DNA of 64,000 bases from Pseudomonas parafulva (GTDB taxonomy: Bacteria > Pseudomonadota > Gammaproteobacteria > Pseudomonadales > Pseudomonadaceae). The DNA lies in the NCBI RefSeq assembly GCF_002021815.1, contig NZ_CP019952.1, forward strand, positions 341,001 through 405,000, written 5' to 3'. The notes beneath the pieces are model-generated. The model saw only the letters and a list, made by a program, of their open reading frames with translations. It did not search any database and had not been told where the DNA came from. The translations under genes and the position numbers were made by a program. The number at the start of each line of letters is the position of its first letter. Within the stretch, counting starts at the first letter, position 1. Shown one piece after another: positions 9,614 through 17,797 of this stretch.

Positions 9614-9677
9614 GTTTGCCTGGTATAAAGCCTCTAGCAGGCCCCCGTGGGCTATTGCGCTGCTGCGTAGCGCTTTG

Positions 9678-10139
9678 TCAGCTGCCGGCAAACCCATTCT
9701 GGCGCCAGGCTTCATAGACCGTCACCGCCACTGTGTTGGACAGGTTCAGGCTCCGGCAGCCGGGGCGCATGGGCAGTCGCAGCCGTTGTTCGGCAGGCAG
9801 GCTGTCCAGCACTTCGGTCGGCAGGCCGCGGCTTTCGGGGCCGAACAGAAACGCATCGCCTGGCTGGTAGGCCACTTCATGGAAAGGGTGCGAACCTTTG
9901 GTCGTGAAGGCGAAGAGCCGTGGCTGGCCCAGGCTTTCGAGGCAGTGCGCCAGGCTCGGGTGGCGCTTGAGCGTGGCATACTCGTGGTAATCGAGGCCTG
10001 CGCGGCGCAAGCGCTTGTCGTCCAGTTCGAAGCTGATGGGTTCGATCAGGTGCAGCGCGCACCCGCTGTTGGCGCACAGGCGAATGATGTTGCCCGTATT
10101 GGGTGGAATTTCGGGTTGAAAAAGGATGACGTGAAACAT
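9678..10139 (-). CDS. trmL: tRNA (cytidine(34)-2'-O)-methyltransferase TrmL
   Basis: A 153-residue SPOUT-class methyltransferase that 2'-O-methylates the wobble nucleotide of tRNA-Leu species using S-adenosylmethionine. SPOUT signatures are visible: the N-terminal [16 protein letters not shown], the knot segment [10 protein letters not shown] and the C-terminal [16 protein letters not shown]. The ATG at 10139 begins exactly at the conserved [10 protein letters not shown] start; the frame runs upstream to 10376, but that part lies antisense to the neighbouring gene. Its start codon overlaps by two bases with the ATG of the divergent gene at 10138. It converges on secB. Confidence 0.95.
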   Translation of the reverse strand: MFHVILFQPEIPPNTGNIIRLCANSGCALHLIEPISFELDDKRLRRAGLDYHEYATLKRHPSLAHCLESLGQPRLFAFTTKGSHPFHEVAYQPGDAFLFGPESRGLPTEVLDSLPAEQRLRLPMRPGCRSLNLSNTVAVTVYEAWRQNGFAGS

Positions 10140-10575
10140 GCACGGCTCCAAGCATGAAGATGGCGAGCATTCTACCCCTGAACTGGACGTGCGATCGAAA
10201 GCCTTCCCTCGGGTGATGCTTTCATTGGCGATTGTGGGCGTGATGATCGGCTTGATGATTGGCCGCCTGACCGCGCCCGTCGAGCGTGAGTTGCAGCAGG
10301 TGAGCGTGGCGCAAGACGGGTTGGTGTTGTGGTTCAACGCAGAACCCAAGCTGCATGGCGAGATTGTGGAAGGCACCGTGGCGTTGCTGTTTCAGGCCAA
10401 GGGCCGCCCTCAGCGAGGGCAGCTGACCGTGCGTGGCAAGCCGGTCAGCTGGCGAGTGCAGGACAGTCAGGAGGGCCTGCTGTTGACGGTGGTGGCTGCG
10501 CGTACGCTGCAGGGTCACTGGTCCAGTGAAGAAGTATCTGGACGCTGGCGTGTGCAGGTGGACCTGCACGAATAA
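10138..10575 (+). CDS. Hypothetical single-pass membrane protein
   Basis: A 145-residue protein I do not recognise functionally. It has a charged N-terminus (residues 1-22), one hydrophobic segment (about 25-42, [18 protein letters not shown]) and a C-terminal domain of about 100 residues predicted to lie in the periplasm and to be rich in beta strands ([34 protein letters not shown]). An AAGGATG ribosome site precedes the ATG at 10138, which shares the CATG with the start of trmL on the other strand. A conserved position between trmL and ntrC would fit a housekeeping Pseudomonas protein, but no role can be assigned. Its stop lies inside the first copy of a 60-bp tandem repeat. Confidence 0.75.
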   Translation: MHGSKHEDGEHSTPELDVRSKAFPRVMLSLAIVGVMIGLMIGRLTAPVERELQQVSVAQDGLVLWFNAEPKLHGEIVEGTVALLFQAKGRPQRGQLTVRGKPVSWRVQDSQEGLLLTVVAARTLQGHWSSEEVSGRWRVQVDLHE

Positions 10576-10676
10576 AAGAGGGGATTCCCGGCCTGCCTGT
10601 ACCAAGGTCCCCGAAACGTGTGCGTGAGCGAATAAAAGAGGGGTCACCTGGCCTGCCTGTACCAGGGCCCCGAAAC
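10570..10676. repeat. Tandem duplication, about 60-bp period
   Basis: Bases 10570-10617 and 10630-10676 are near copies (both contain GAATAAAAGAGGGG, GGCCTGCCTGTACCA and CCCCGAAAC), offset by 60 bases. The first copy spans the stop codon of the preceding gene. The rest of the roughly 300-base intergenic region holds only the ntrC terminator. Confidence 0.8.
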
Positions 10677-10827
10677 TGGAGTTATTTGTCTTATTGCAGG
10701 TGCCGTGCCAACTTTTGAACCCTGTTAATGCGGGGTAAAAGGGGGAAAACGGCCAGTATGCGCGGCCATTTGTGCCTTCAGGCGGTGCGTGTGGCACAGC
10801 AACGGTGCACCTAACCCTCAAACTGAA

Positions 10828-10848
10828 AAGGGCCGCTAAGCGGCCCTT
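10828..10848 (-). terminator. Rho-independent terminator after ntrC
   Basis: A perfect 9-bp stem AAGGGCCGC / GCGGCCCTT with a 3-base loop, followed on the minus strand by a short T run, lies 27 bases beyond the ntrC stop. Confidence 0.8.
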
Positions 10849-10874
10849 CTCTGGTGTTCTGCAGCAGTCGACGC

Positions 10875-12311
10875 CTAGTGGTCTTCACCCTCTTCCTCAT
10901 CACCACCGGCGACGTTCATGCCCAGCTCCTTGATCTTGCGCGTCAAGGTGTTGCGACCCCATCCCAGCAACAATGCCGCATCTCGGCGCCGCCCTGCGGT
11001 GTGCTTGAGGGCCGTCTCGATCATGATGCGTTCGAAACTCGGTACGGCGCTGTCGAGCAAGCTGGTCTGCCCGCGCGCCAGTGCCTGGTCCGCCCACTGG
11101 CGCAGCGCTTGCTCCCAGTTGGTAACCGGCGTGGCATCCTGCGGCAGGTTCAATAACTCAGGTGGCAAATCGCCGATCAGTACCTCACGGCTCGAAGCCA
11201 TTACCGTGATCCAGCGGCAGGTGTTTTCCATCTGTCGCACGTTGCCCGGCCATGGCAGGTTGCGGATGAATTCCTCGGTCTCGGGCTTGAGTACCTTGGG
11301 TTCTACCGACAGCTCCTGGGCCGCCCTGGCCAGGAAATGGCGAGCAAGGGCGGGAATGTCTTCACGGCGATCTGCCAACCGAGGGATATGAATGCGAATG
11401 ACGTTCAGGCGATGGAACAGGTCTTCGCGGAACTTGCCGGCCTGCACCAGCGCCTCCAGGTTCTGGTGGGTCGCTGCAATGATGCGCACATCGACCTTGA
11501 CCGGAATGTGGCCGCCGACGCGATAGAACTCGCCGTCGGCCAGCACGCGCAGCAGGCGCGTCTGGGTATCGGCCGGCATGTCGCCGATTTCATCGAGAAA
11601 CAGTGTGCCGCCGTCCGCTTGCTCGAAGCGTCCTCGACGCAGGTTGGCCGCGCCAGTGAAAGCGCCTTTTTCATGGCCAAACAGCTCCGACTCCATCAGG
11701 TCCTTGGGGATCGCCGCCATGTTCAAGGCGATGAAAGGTGCGGCTGCCCGCGGGCTGTGCCGATGCAGTGCGTGGGCGACCAGCTCCTTGCCCGTACCGG
11801 ACTCGCCATTGATCAGTACGGTGATGTTGGAATGGCTCAGGCGCCCGATGGCACGGAACACCTCCTGCATTGCCGGTGCTTCACCGATGATTTCAGGCGT
11901 GCGCGCCAGGTTTTGCGGCACCTCCAACCCTTGCTGCTCCTGGGCGTGCTGGTTGGCACGCTTGACTAGGGCAACCGCTTCATCCACATCGAAAGGTTTG
12001 GGCAAATACTCGAAAGCGCCGCCCTGGTATGACGCCACTGCGCTATCCAGGTCCGAGTGTGCGGTCATGATGATGACCGGCAGGCGAGGGTGTTGGTCGC
12101 GTATCTGCGCCAGAAGCTCCAGGCCACTGGAGCCAGGCATGCGGATGTCGGAAATGATCACGTCTGGCTGCTGACGGGCCAGGCGACCCATGACACCCTC
12201 GGCGCTGTCGAAGCTCTGGGTGGTCATCCCTTCCTGTTGCAGGGCTTTTTCAAGGACCCAGCGAATGGAGCGATCATCGTCGACGATCCATACGGTTTCA
12301 CTTCGGCTCAT
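10875..12311 (-). CDS. ntrC: Nitrogen regulation response regulator NtrC (NR(I))
   Basis: A 478-residue sigma-54 activator with three domains: receiver (about 1-120, phosphoacceptor Asp55 in IISDIRMPG), AAA+ central domain (about 140-370, Walker A GESGTGKE, GAFTGA loop that touches sigma-54, Walker B LFLDEIGDM) and a C-terminal Fis-type helix-turn-helix. Under nitrogen limitation it is phosphorylated by NtrB and activates glnA and other assimilation genes by binding upstream enhancers. It overlaps the end of ntrB by four bases (ATGA), so the two are translated together. Candidate NtrC sites are visible upstream of glnA and ntrB in this window. Confidence 0.98.
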   Translation of the reverse strand: MSRSETVWIVDDDRSIRWVLEKALQQEGMTTQSFDSAEGVMGRLARQQPDVIISDIRMPGSSGLELLAQIRDQHPRLPVIIMTAHSDLDSAVASYQGGAFEYLPKPFDVDEAVALVKRANQHAQEQQGLEVPQNLARTPEIIGEAPAMQEVFRAIGRLSHSNITVLINGESGTGKELVAHALHRHSPRAAAPFIALNMAAIPKDLMESELFGHEKGAFTGAANLRRGRFEQADGGTLFLDEIGDMPADTQTRLLRVLADGEFYRVGGHIPVKVDVRIIAATHQNLEALVQAGKFREDLFHRLNVIRIHIPRLADRREDIPALARHFLARAAQELSVEPKVLKPETEEFIRNLPWPGNVRQMENTCRWITVMASSREVLIGDLPPELLNLPQDATPVTNWEQALRQWADQALARGQTSLLDSAVPSFERIMIETALKHTAGRRRDAALLLGWGRNTLTRKIKELGMNVAGGDEEEGEDH

Positions 12312-13393
12312 GAGGCGGTGGCTCCTTGTTCCAGGGGCAGATAGATTGAGAAGGCGGTGTGGCCTGCGTGGCTTTCACACTCGATCAGCCCCTGGTGCTG
12401 GCTGATGATGTTTTGGGTAATGGCCAGGCCCAGGCCGGTACCGTCCGGGCGACCACTGACCATGGGGTAGAAGAGGGTGTCCTGCAGCTCGGCAGGGATG
12501 CCAGGGCCGTTGTCGATGATCTCGACGCGTGCCACCAGGCGATGGCGCACGTGGCCGATGGTGAACTGGCGCAGTGCCCGGCTGCGCAAGGTGATGCGGC
12601 CCAGGCGCAGCTCATTTTGCGAGCTGATGGCCTGCATGGCGTTGCGCACGATGTTGAGCACCGCCTGGATCATCTGTTCGCGGTCGATCAGCACGTCCGG
12701 AAGGCTGGGGTCATAGTCGCGCGCCAGGGTGATGCAGCCCTGGCTTTCGGCCTCCACCAAGCTGCATACCCGCTCCAGCACCTCGTGGATATTGGTCATG
12801 GCCAGCGACGGCAGCTTGTTCGAGCCCAGCATGCGATCGACCAGGTTTCGCAGGCGGTCAGCTTCCTCGATGATCACGTTGGTGTAATCGCGCAAGCTCT
12901 CTTCGGGCAACTGACGCGCCAGCAATTGTGCTGCACCGCGAATACCGCCCAGCGGGTTCTTGATCTCATGGGCCAAGCCGCGCACCAGCATCTTGGTGGT
13001 CTCTTGCTTGCTCAGCTGGGCTTCTTCCTTGGTGATGCGCAGCAGGCGATCGCGCGGGTGGACCTCCAGCAAGAGCAAGGTCTGGCCCAGGTGCAGGATT
13101 GGTGTGACGGCATAGTCCACCGTGATGGTCTGCCCCGTCAGCGAGGTCAACTGGGCTTCACGCTTGGTGAAGGGGTGCGCCTGCTCCACGGCCTGACGCA
13201 GCGAACTCAACGCTTCGGTGGACTCGGTGAACAGTTCGCTGATGAACTGCCCGTGACTGCGCTGGCCACTGACGGCTAGCAGCATTTCGGCGGCCGGGTT
13301 CATGTACTCCAGCCGCAGCTCGGCATTGAGCAGCAGCGTGGCCGTGGTCAGGTTGTCCAAAAGCAGACGGTGTTGTGCATCGCTGATGGTCAT
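12308..13393 (-). CDS. ntrB: Nitrogen regulation sensor kinase NtrB (NR(II))
   Basis: A 361-residue cytosolic histidine kinase/phosphatase with an N-terminal PAS domain (about 7-110), a dimerisation-phosphoacceptor region with His142 in LAHEIKNPLGG, and a HATPase domain with the N box (IVRNAMQAI) and G boxes (DNGPGIP and GTGLGLA). It senses nitrogen status through PII (GlnB/GlnK) and phosphorylates or dephosphorylates NtrC. The ATG at 13393 begins the conserved PAS region; the frame extends upstream to 13429 without support. It forms an operon with ntrC. A candidate sigma-54 promoter lies about 87-102 bases upstream of the start. Confidence 0.97.
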   Translation of the reverse strand: MTISDAQHRLLLDNLTTATLLLNAELRLEYMNPAAEMLLAVSGQRSHGQFISELFTESTEALSSLRQAVEQAHPFTKREAQLTSLTGQTITVDYAVTPILHLGQTLLLLEVHPRDRLLRITKEEAQLSKQETTKMLVRGLAHEIKNPLGGIRGAAQLLARQLPEESLRDYTNVIIEEADRLRNLVDRMLGSNKLPSLAMTNIHEVLERVCSLVEAESQGCITLARDYDPSLPDVLIDREQMIQAVLNIVRNAMQAISSQNELRLGRITLRSRALRQFTIGHVRHRLVARVEIIDNGPGIPAELQDTLFYPMVSGRPDGTGLGLAITQNIISQHQGLIECESHAGHTAFSIYLPLEQGATAS

Positions 13394-13479
13394 GGTGCGG
13401 CGTCGACCTCTTTCGGTGCTTGCTGGCAAAGGAGGCGCGCGATGCGCGACACATCCAGTGGTGGCTGTTGGTCTGGAAA

Positions 13480-13495
13480 TGCAAGAAACAAACCA
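13480..13495 (-). promoter_or_regulatory. Candidate sigma-54 promoter of ntrB
   Basis: Read on the minus strand the sequence is TGGTTTGTTTCTTGCA, with GG and GC separated by exactly 10 bases and a perfect TTGCA -12 box. The -24 half is weaker (TGGTTTG against TGGCACG). Transcription would begin near 13469. Confidence 0.5.
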
Positions 13496-13622
13496 AGGCG
13501 CCGAAAAGAGGCAGATTCGACAGAATCCTGTGAGTTTTCGCCCAGATTCGCACCAGAAGACACTGCATTAACGTTTCAGGTGCCTCATTATGGCTTGAAT
13601 CGCAGTGCGGCCATGGAATTGC

Positions 13623-13639
13623 TGCACCATTTTGGAGCA
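13623..13639. promoter_or_regulatory. Candidate NtrC site upstream of ntrB
   Basis: TGCACCATTTTGGAGCA matches the enterobacterial NtrC consensus TGCACTATTTTGGTGCA at 15 of 17 positions. Its centre is about 160 bases upstream of the predicted sigma-54 start, a normal enhancer distance. Confidence 0.55.
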
Positions 13640-13647
13640 TAGGGTGT

Positions 13648-14190
13648 TTAAGACGGATCGCAAAGCTGGCCAGTTGCCCTGATCATGCCCTGCTTCATCA
13701 GCGGTGCACTTGGCCGGCTCGCAATAGCGGTGGCCACGCTTCGTGCGCAGGCCTGACCGTCCTGACGCCTGAATGCCGCGAGCTGTTTAAGCAACTGACC
13801 TTCTAGCCTGTCCAGCTTCGGGCGAATGACGGTCTGCAGGTCCGCCCGAAGGTTGTCCGGCGCCCGCCCTTCCAGGCGCCATTGGTGAAGCAGGGTGTAC
13901 TGCACGAGCTTGTTGGCTTCTATCTGGTCGGCAAAAAAGGCTTCGGCATCGTGCGGGGCCAGGCCCAGCCCGGGCGCGGCCACCTGCACGCGCGCCAAGA
14001 CTGCTTGCTCGCGGTCAGTGGCTTGCACGGGTTGCTCTTTGTCCCATTTGTGCAGGGCAACGGCCTGTGCAATGGCCAGGCGCTGCTCAATGGTATCTAG
14101 CAACGGCTCAAGAGCAGGGTGCCGCGGTGAAGCGGCGCTGCAGCCGCTCAAGCTGAACGCGGTGAGCAGGCAAAGCAGTCGATTGCGCAT
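13648..14190 (-). CDS. Exported/lipoprotein chorismate mutase, AroQ-gamma type
   Basis: A 180-residue protein with an N-terminal signal and a lipobox LSGC (Cys at about residue 17), so it is probably a lipoprotein. The rest matches the secreted AroQ-gamma chorismate mutases such as M. tuberculosis MtCM: a first helix with ERL-like EQRLAIAQAVALHKW, then DREQAVL, a central FFADQIEANKLVQYTLLHQW and a C-terminal helical subdomain with conserved cysteines (ACARSVA and QLCD). It would convert chorismate to prephenate outside the cytoplasm, for which the physiological reason is unknown. The ATG at 14190 has a GGAGG-type ribosome site (reverse of gcctcc) and gives the lipobox. It sits between glnA and ntrB on the same strand but with its own 150-base upstream region. 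Confidence 0.82.
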   Translation of the reverse strand: MRNRLLCLLTAFSLSGCSAASPRHPALEPLLDTIEQRLAIAQAVALHKWDKEQPVQATDREQAVLARVQVAAPGLGLAPHDAEAFFADQIEANKLVQYTLLHQWRLEGRAPDNLRADLQTVIRPKLDRLEGQLLKQLAAFRRQDGQACARSVATAIASRPSAPLMKQGMIRATGQLCDPS

Positions 14191-14282
14191 GGGGTGCCTC
14201 CTTAGGATGGAGGCTTGATTTTGAGAGGGAAGGGCAACGGATCGAGGTAGGCAACTTCCGAAATGCTTGAAGTCCAAAACGC

Positions 14283-14308
14283 AAACGGCCTCCCAAGGGA
14301 GGCCGTTT
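14283..14308 (-). terminator. Rho-independent terminator after glnA
   Basis: A perfect 12-bp inverted repeat (AAACGGCCTCCC / GGGAGGCCGTTT) with a 2-base spacer lies 34 bases past the glnA stop, ending in a short T-run on the minus strand. Confidence 0.8.
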
Positions 14309-14341
14309 CGATCATGTCATCGGCGCCAGGCGCCGATCAGA

Positions 14342-15748
14342 TCAGCAGCTGTAGTACAGCTCGTATTCAAGCGGGTGAACGAAGGTGCGGACCTTGATTT
14401 CTTCTTCGCTCTTGAGCTCGATGAACGCGTCGATGAAGTCGTCGGAGAAGACGCCGCCCTTGGTCAGGAACGCACGACCTTTGTCCAGCTCTTCCAGCGC
14501 TTCTTTCAAGCTGCCGCACACCTGCGGGATGTCCTTGGCTTCTTCAGGCGGCAGGTCATACAGGTTTTTGTCGGCTGCATCGCCTGGGTGGATCTTGTTC
14601 TGGATGCCGTCCAGGCCAGCCATCAGCAAGGCCGCGAAGGCCAGGTACGGGTTGGCCGATGGGTCCGGGAAGCGCGCTTCGATACGGCGGGCTTTCGGGC
14701 TGCCAACATAGGGAATACGGATCGAAGCCGAACGGTTGCGCGCCGAGTAGGCCAGCATTACCGGTGCTTCGAAACCTGGGACCAGACGCTTGTACGAGTT
14801 GGTCGACGGGTTGGTGAAGCCGTTCAGGGCCTTACCGTGCTTGATGATGCCGCCGATGAAGTACAGGGCGGTGTCAGACAGGCCGGCATAGCCTTCACCT
14901 GCGAAGGTGTTCTTGCCGTCTTTCCAGATCGACATGTGCACGTGCATGCCCGAGCCGTTGTCGCCGTACAGCGGCTTTGGCATGAAGGTCGCGGTGCGGC
15001 CGTAGGCGTCGGCAACATTGTGCACGACATACTTAAGAGCCTGGACTTCGTCGGCCTTCTTCACCAGGGTGTTGAACTTGACGCCGATTTCGTTCTGGCC
15101 GGCAGTGGCCACTTCGTGGTGGTGCACTTCGACCAGTTGGCCCATTTCTTCCAGTGCGTTGCACATGGCAGTACGGATTTCGTGGTCGTGGTCGAAGGGT
15201 GGCACGGGGAAGTAGCCACCTTTGACGCCTGGACGGTGGCCTTTGTTGCCGCCTTCGATATCGGCACCGGTCATCCACGAGCCTTGCTCGGAGAAGATCT
15301 TGAACATCGAGCCGGAGATGTCCGACTGGAACTTCACTTCTTCGAAGATGAAGAATTCAGGCTCTGGGCCGGCGAACACGGTATCACCGATGCCAGTGCT
15401 CTTGAGGTATTCCTCTGCGCGCTTGGCGATCGCACGTGGGTCGCGGTCGTAGCCCTGCATGCTCGACGGGTCGACGATGTCACAGGTGATGATCAGCGTC
15501 GGCTCTTCGGTGAACGGATCCAAAACGGCAGTTTCGTCCACCGGCATCAGGATCATGTCGGAGGCTTCGATGCCTTTCCAGCCAGCGATGGAGGAGCCGT
15601 CGAACATCTTGCCGACTTCGAAGAAGTCTTCGTCCAACGCATCACGCGCCGGCATGGTCACGTGGTGCTGAGTACCTTTGGTGTCCGTGAAACGCAGATC
15701 AATCCACTTGACGTCATGATCTTTGATGAGCTGAACCGACTTCGACAT
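14342..15748 (-). CDS. glnA: Glutamine synthetase, type I
   Basis: A 468-residue dodecameric enzyme that makes glutamine from glutamate, ammonia and ATP, the main ammonia assimilation step under nitrogen limitation. Family motifs are clear: FDGSSIAGW, the metal-binding [11 protein letters not shown], the ATP-binding [20 protein letters not shown] region and the adenylylation Tyr in NLYDLPPEE, which marks it as the GlnE-regulated beta form. It is monocistronic, with a terminator at 14283-14308. Upstream are a good sigma-54 promoter at 15848-15863 and two NtrC-type palindromes, giving direct control by the ntrBC genes downstream. Confidence 0.98.
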   Translation of the reverse strand: MSKSVQLIKDHDVKWIDLRFTDTKGTQHHVTMPARDALDEDFFEVGKMFDGSSIAGWKGIEASDMILMPVDETAVLDPFTEEPTLIITCDIVDPSSMQGYDRDPRAIAKRAEEYLKSTGIGDTVFAGPEPEFFIFEEVKFQSDISGSMFKIFSEQGSWMTGADIEGGNKGHRPGVKGGYFPVPPFDHDHEIRTAMCNALEEMGQLVEVHHHEVATAGQNEIGVKFNTLVKKADEVQALKYVVHNVADAYGRTATFMPKPLYGDNGSGMHVHMSIWKDGKNTFAGEGYAGLSDTALYFIGGIIKHGKALNGFTNPSTNSYKRLVPGFEAPVMLAYSARNRSASIRIPYVGSPKARRIEARFPDPSANPYLAFAALLMAGLDGIQNKIHPGDAADKNLYDLPPEEAKDIPQVCGSLKEALEELDKGRAFLTKGGVFSDDFIDAFIELKSEEEIKVRTFVHPLEYELYYSC

Positions 15749-15847
15749 GTTGTCCTCCGGATGGTCTAGGGCACGGTTGGCCGCCGCCCTGGAAAAAGGG
15801 TGTTGCCGGGCGCGGATAGTCGGCCAAGCTTACCTGCCTCACAAGGG

Positions 15848-15863
15848 AGCAAATTGCATGCCA
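15848..15863 (-). promoter_or_regulatory. Sigma-54 promoter of glnA
   Basis: On the minus strand the sequence is TGGCATGCAATTTGCT, an almost ideal -24/-12 element: TGGCA, GG to GC spacing of 10, and TTGCT. The predicted start is near 15837, leaving a leader of about 90 bases before the glnA ATG. Confidence 0.8.
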
Positions 15864-15937
15864 GTGCTCGAAAATGGCGAGGTCTGGACAGAAGGAGGCG
15901 TTTACGGGCATCTGGCTGGGGCTGCAGATGAAAAAGT

Positions 15938-15952
15938 GCACCCTTACGATGC
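15938..15952. promoter_or_regulatory. NtrC site 1 upstream of glnA
   Basis: GCACC CTTAC GATGC matches the NtrC palindrome GCACC-N5-GGTGC with one mismatch. Its centre is about 108 bases upstream of the predicted glnA transcription start. Confidence 0.65.
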
Positions 15953-15968
15953 GATTTTTTTGAGTTTC

Positions 15969-15983
15969 GCACCAATAGGGTGC
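15969..15983. promoter_or_regulatory. NtrC site 2 upstream of glnA
   Basis: GCACC AATAG GGTGC is a perfect GCACC-N5-GGTGC palindrome. Its centre is 31 bases, about three helical turns, from site 1, as expected for cooperative binding of two NtrC dimers. The remaining glnA-thiI intergenic sequence (15984-16216) shows no further clear signal beyond the thiI leader. Confidence 0.75.
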
Positions 15984-16216
15984 GTCGGATTGGATGGCTG
16001 TGAGCTGGCCATGTTCCAGGTATGGGTTCAACCAGATGCTATGCGCCGTCTACCCCTACCATGCAGATACCTCCTCAAGCCCCAAAGCGCGGTGTCTGAA
16101 GGTGGTCTCCTGCATTTTTCTGCAAGCTTCTGCTCAAAAGTTGGTCAAATCCTGAGCAATTTCCGATATAATTCGCGCCCCTCATTTTCGGCAGGCCCTG
16201 CGCGCGCTGTAAACCA

Positions 16217-17671
16217 ATGAAACTTATCGTCAAAGTCTTCCCAGAGATCACCATCAAGAGCCGGCCGGTGCGCAAGCGCTTCATCCGTCAGCTCGCCAAG
16301 AACATCCGCAACGTGCTCAAGGATCTGGATCCTGAGCTCGTGGTCGATGGTGTCTGGGACAACCTCGAAGTGATCACCCGCATCGAGGACGACAAGGTTC
16401 AGCGCGAGATCGTCGAGCGCCTGACCTGTACACCGGGTATCACCCACTTCCTGCAGGTCGAGGAGTACCCCCTGGGTGACTTCGACGACATCGTTGCCAA
16501 GTGCAAGCAGCACTTCGGTCACCTGCTGGCCGGCAAGCACTTTGCGGTGCGTTGCAAGCGCGGTGGGCACCATGACTTCACGTCGATGGACGTTGATCGC
16601 TACGTTGGCAGCCAGTTGCGTCAGCAGTGCGGTGCGGCCGGTATCACGTTGAAGAACCCGGATGTGCTGGTACGCATCGAAATTCGCAACCAGCGCCTGT
16701 TCGTGATCCACAACCAGCACCAGGGGATCGGCGGTTACCCGCTTGGCGCCCTGGAGCAGACCTTGGTCCTGATGTCCGGCGGCTTCGACTCTACCGTGGC
16801 CGCCTACCAGATGATGCGTCGCGGCCTGATGACGCACTTCTGCTTCTTCAACCTCGGCGGACGTGCCCACGAACTGGGCGTGATGGAAGTGGCACATTTC
16901 CTTTGGAAGAAGTACGGCAGCAGCCAGCGCGTACTGTTCATCAGCGTGCCCTTCGAGGAAGTGGTCGGCGAGATCCTCAACAAGGTCGACAACAGCTACA
17001 TGGGCGTCACCCTCAAACGCATGATGCTGCGCGCCGCAACGCGCATGGCCGAGCGACTCGAGATCAACGCACTGGTGACCGGCGAAGCCATATCCCAAGT
17101 GTCCAGCCAGACCCTGCCGAACCTGTCGATCATCGACTCGGCCACCGACATGCTGGTGCTGCGCCCTCTGCTGGCGACCCACAAGCAGGACATCATCGAC
17201 CAGGCCAACGCCATCGGGACCGCCGATTTCGCCAAGCACATGCCTGAGTACTGCGGCGTGATTTCGGTGAACCCGACCACCCATGCCAAGCGTCACCGCA
17301 TGGAGCACGAAGAAAAGCAGTTCGAGATGCAGGTGCTCGAGCGCGCCATTGAGCGCGCCAAGTTCATCTCCATCGACCATGTGATCGATGAGCTGGGCAA
17401 GGGCATCGAGATCGAAGAAGTGGCCGAGGCATTGCCGGGCCAGATCGTCATCGATATCCGCCACCCCGACGCCCAGGAGGACGAGCCTCTGGCGATCAAC
17501 GGTATCGAAGTCCAGGCGCTCCCGTTCTATGCCATCAACAGCAAGTTCAAGCACCTGGACCCCACGCGCCAGTACTTGCTGTATTGCGACAAAGGTGTGA
17601 TGAGCCGTCTGCACGCACACCACCTGCTCAGTGAGGGACATGCCAATGTGCGTGTTTATCGTCCGGCATAA
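16217..17671 (+). CDS. thiI: tRNA 4-thiouridine synthase ThiI
   Basis: A 484-residue enzyme that adenylates and thiolates U8 of tRNAs and, in many bacteria, passes sulfur for thiamine thiazole formation. Domain order is an N-terminal ferredoxin-like/THUMP region (about 1-165), a PP-loop ATP pyrophosphatase domain (SGGFDST at 187-193) and a C-terminal rhodanese domain with the sulfur-carrying Cys457 in LLYCDKG. The presence of the rhodanese extension matches the E. coli-type long form. The ATG at 16217 is the only sensible start. It is divergent from glnA and lies 126 bases upstream of typA. Confidence 0.97.
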   Translation: MKLIVKVFPEITIKSRPVRKRFIRQLAKNIRNVLKDLDPELVVDGVWDNLEVITRIEDDKVQREIVERLTCTPGITHFLQVEEYPLGDFDDIVAKCKQHFGHLLAGKHFAVRCKRGGHHDFTSMDVDRYVGSQLRQQCGAAGITLKNPDVLVRIEIRNQRLFVIHNQHQGIGGYPLGALEQTLVLMSGGFDSTVAAYQMMRRGLMTHFCFFNLGGRAHELGVMEVAHFLWKKYGSSQRVLFISVPFEEVVGEILNKVDNSYMGVTLKRMMLRAATRMAERLEINALVTGEAISQVSSQTLPNLSIIDSATDMLVLRPLLATHKQDIIDQANAIGTADFAKHMPEYCGVISVNPTTHAKRHRMEHEEKQFEMQVLERAIERAKFISIDHVIDELGKGIEIEEVAEALPGQIVIDIRHPDAQEDEPLAINGIEVQALPFYAINSKFKHLDPTRQYLLYCDKGVMSRLHAHHLLSEGHANVRVYRPA

Positions 17672-17797
17672 GACGCCAGGGCTGTATGGCGGCAGCATCC
17701 GCCATCGCCCTCCCGACCTACGGGCCCGCTGAGCCTCAAACGTACTTATTCGCCGCCTACACTGGCGGCAACCGAATCCTCTGATCGAGATACAGTT

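Noticed and set aside
15747..16220. 157-codon frame between glnA and thiI
   Set aside because: It covers the glnA promoter and NtrC sites, has no ribosome site or domain, and reads as noise.
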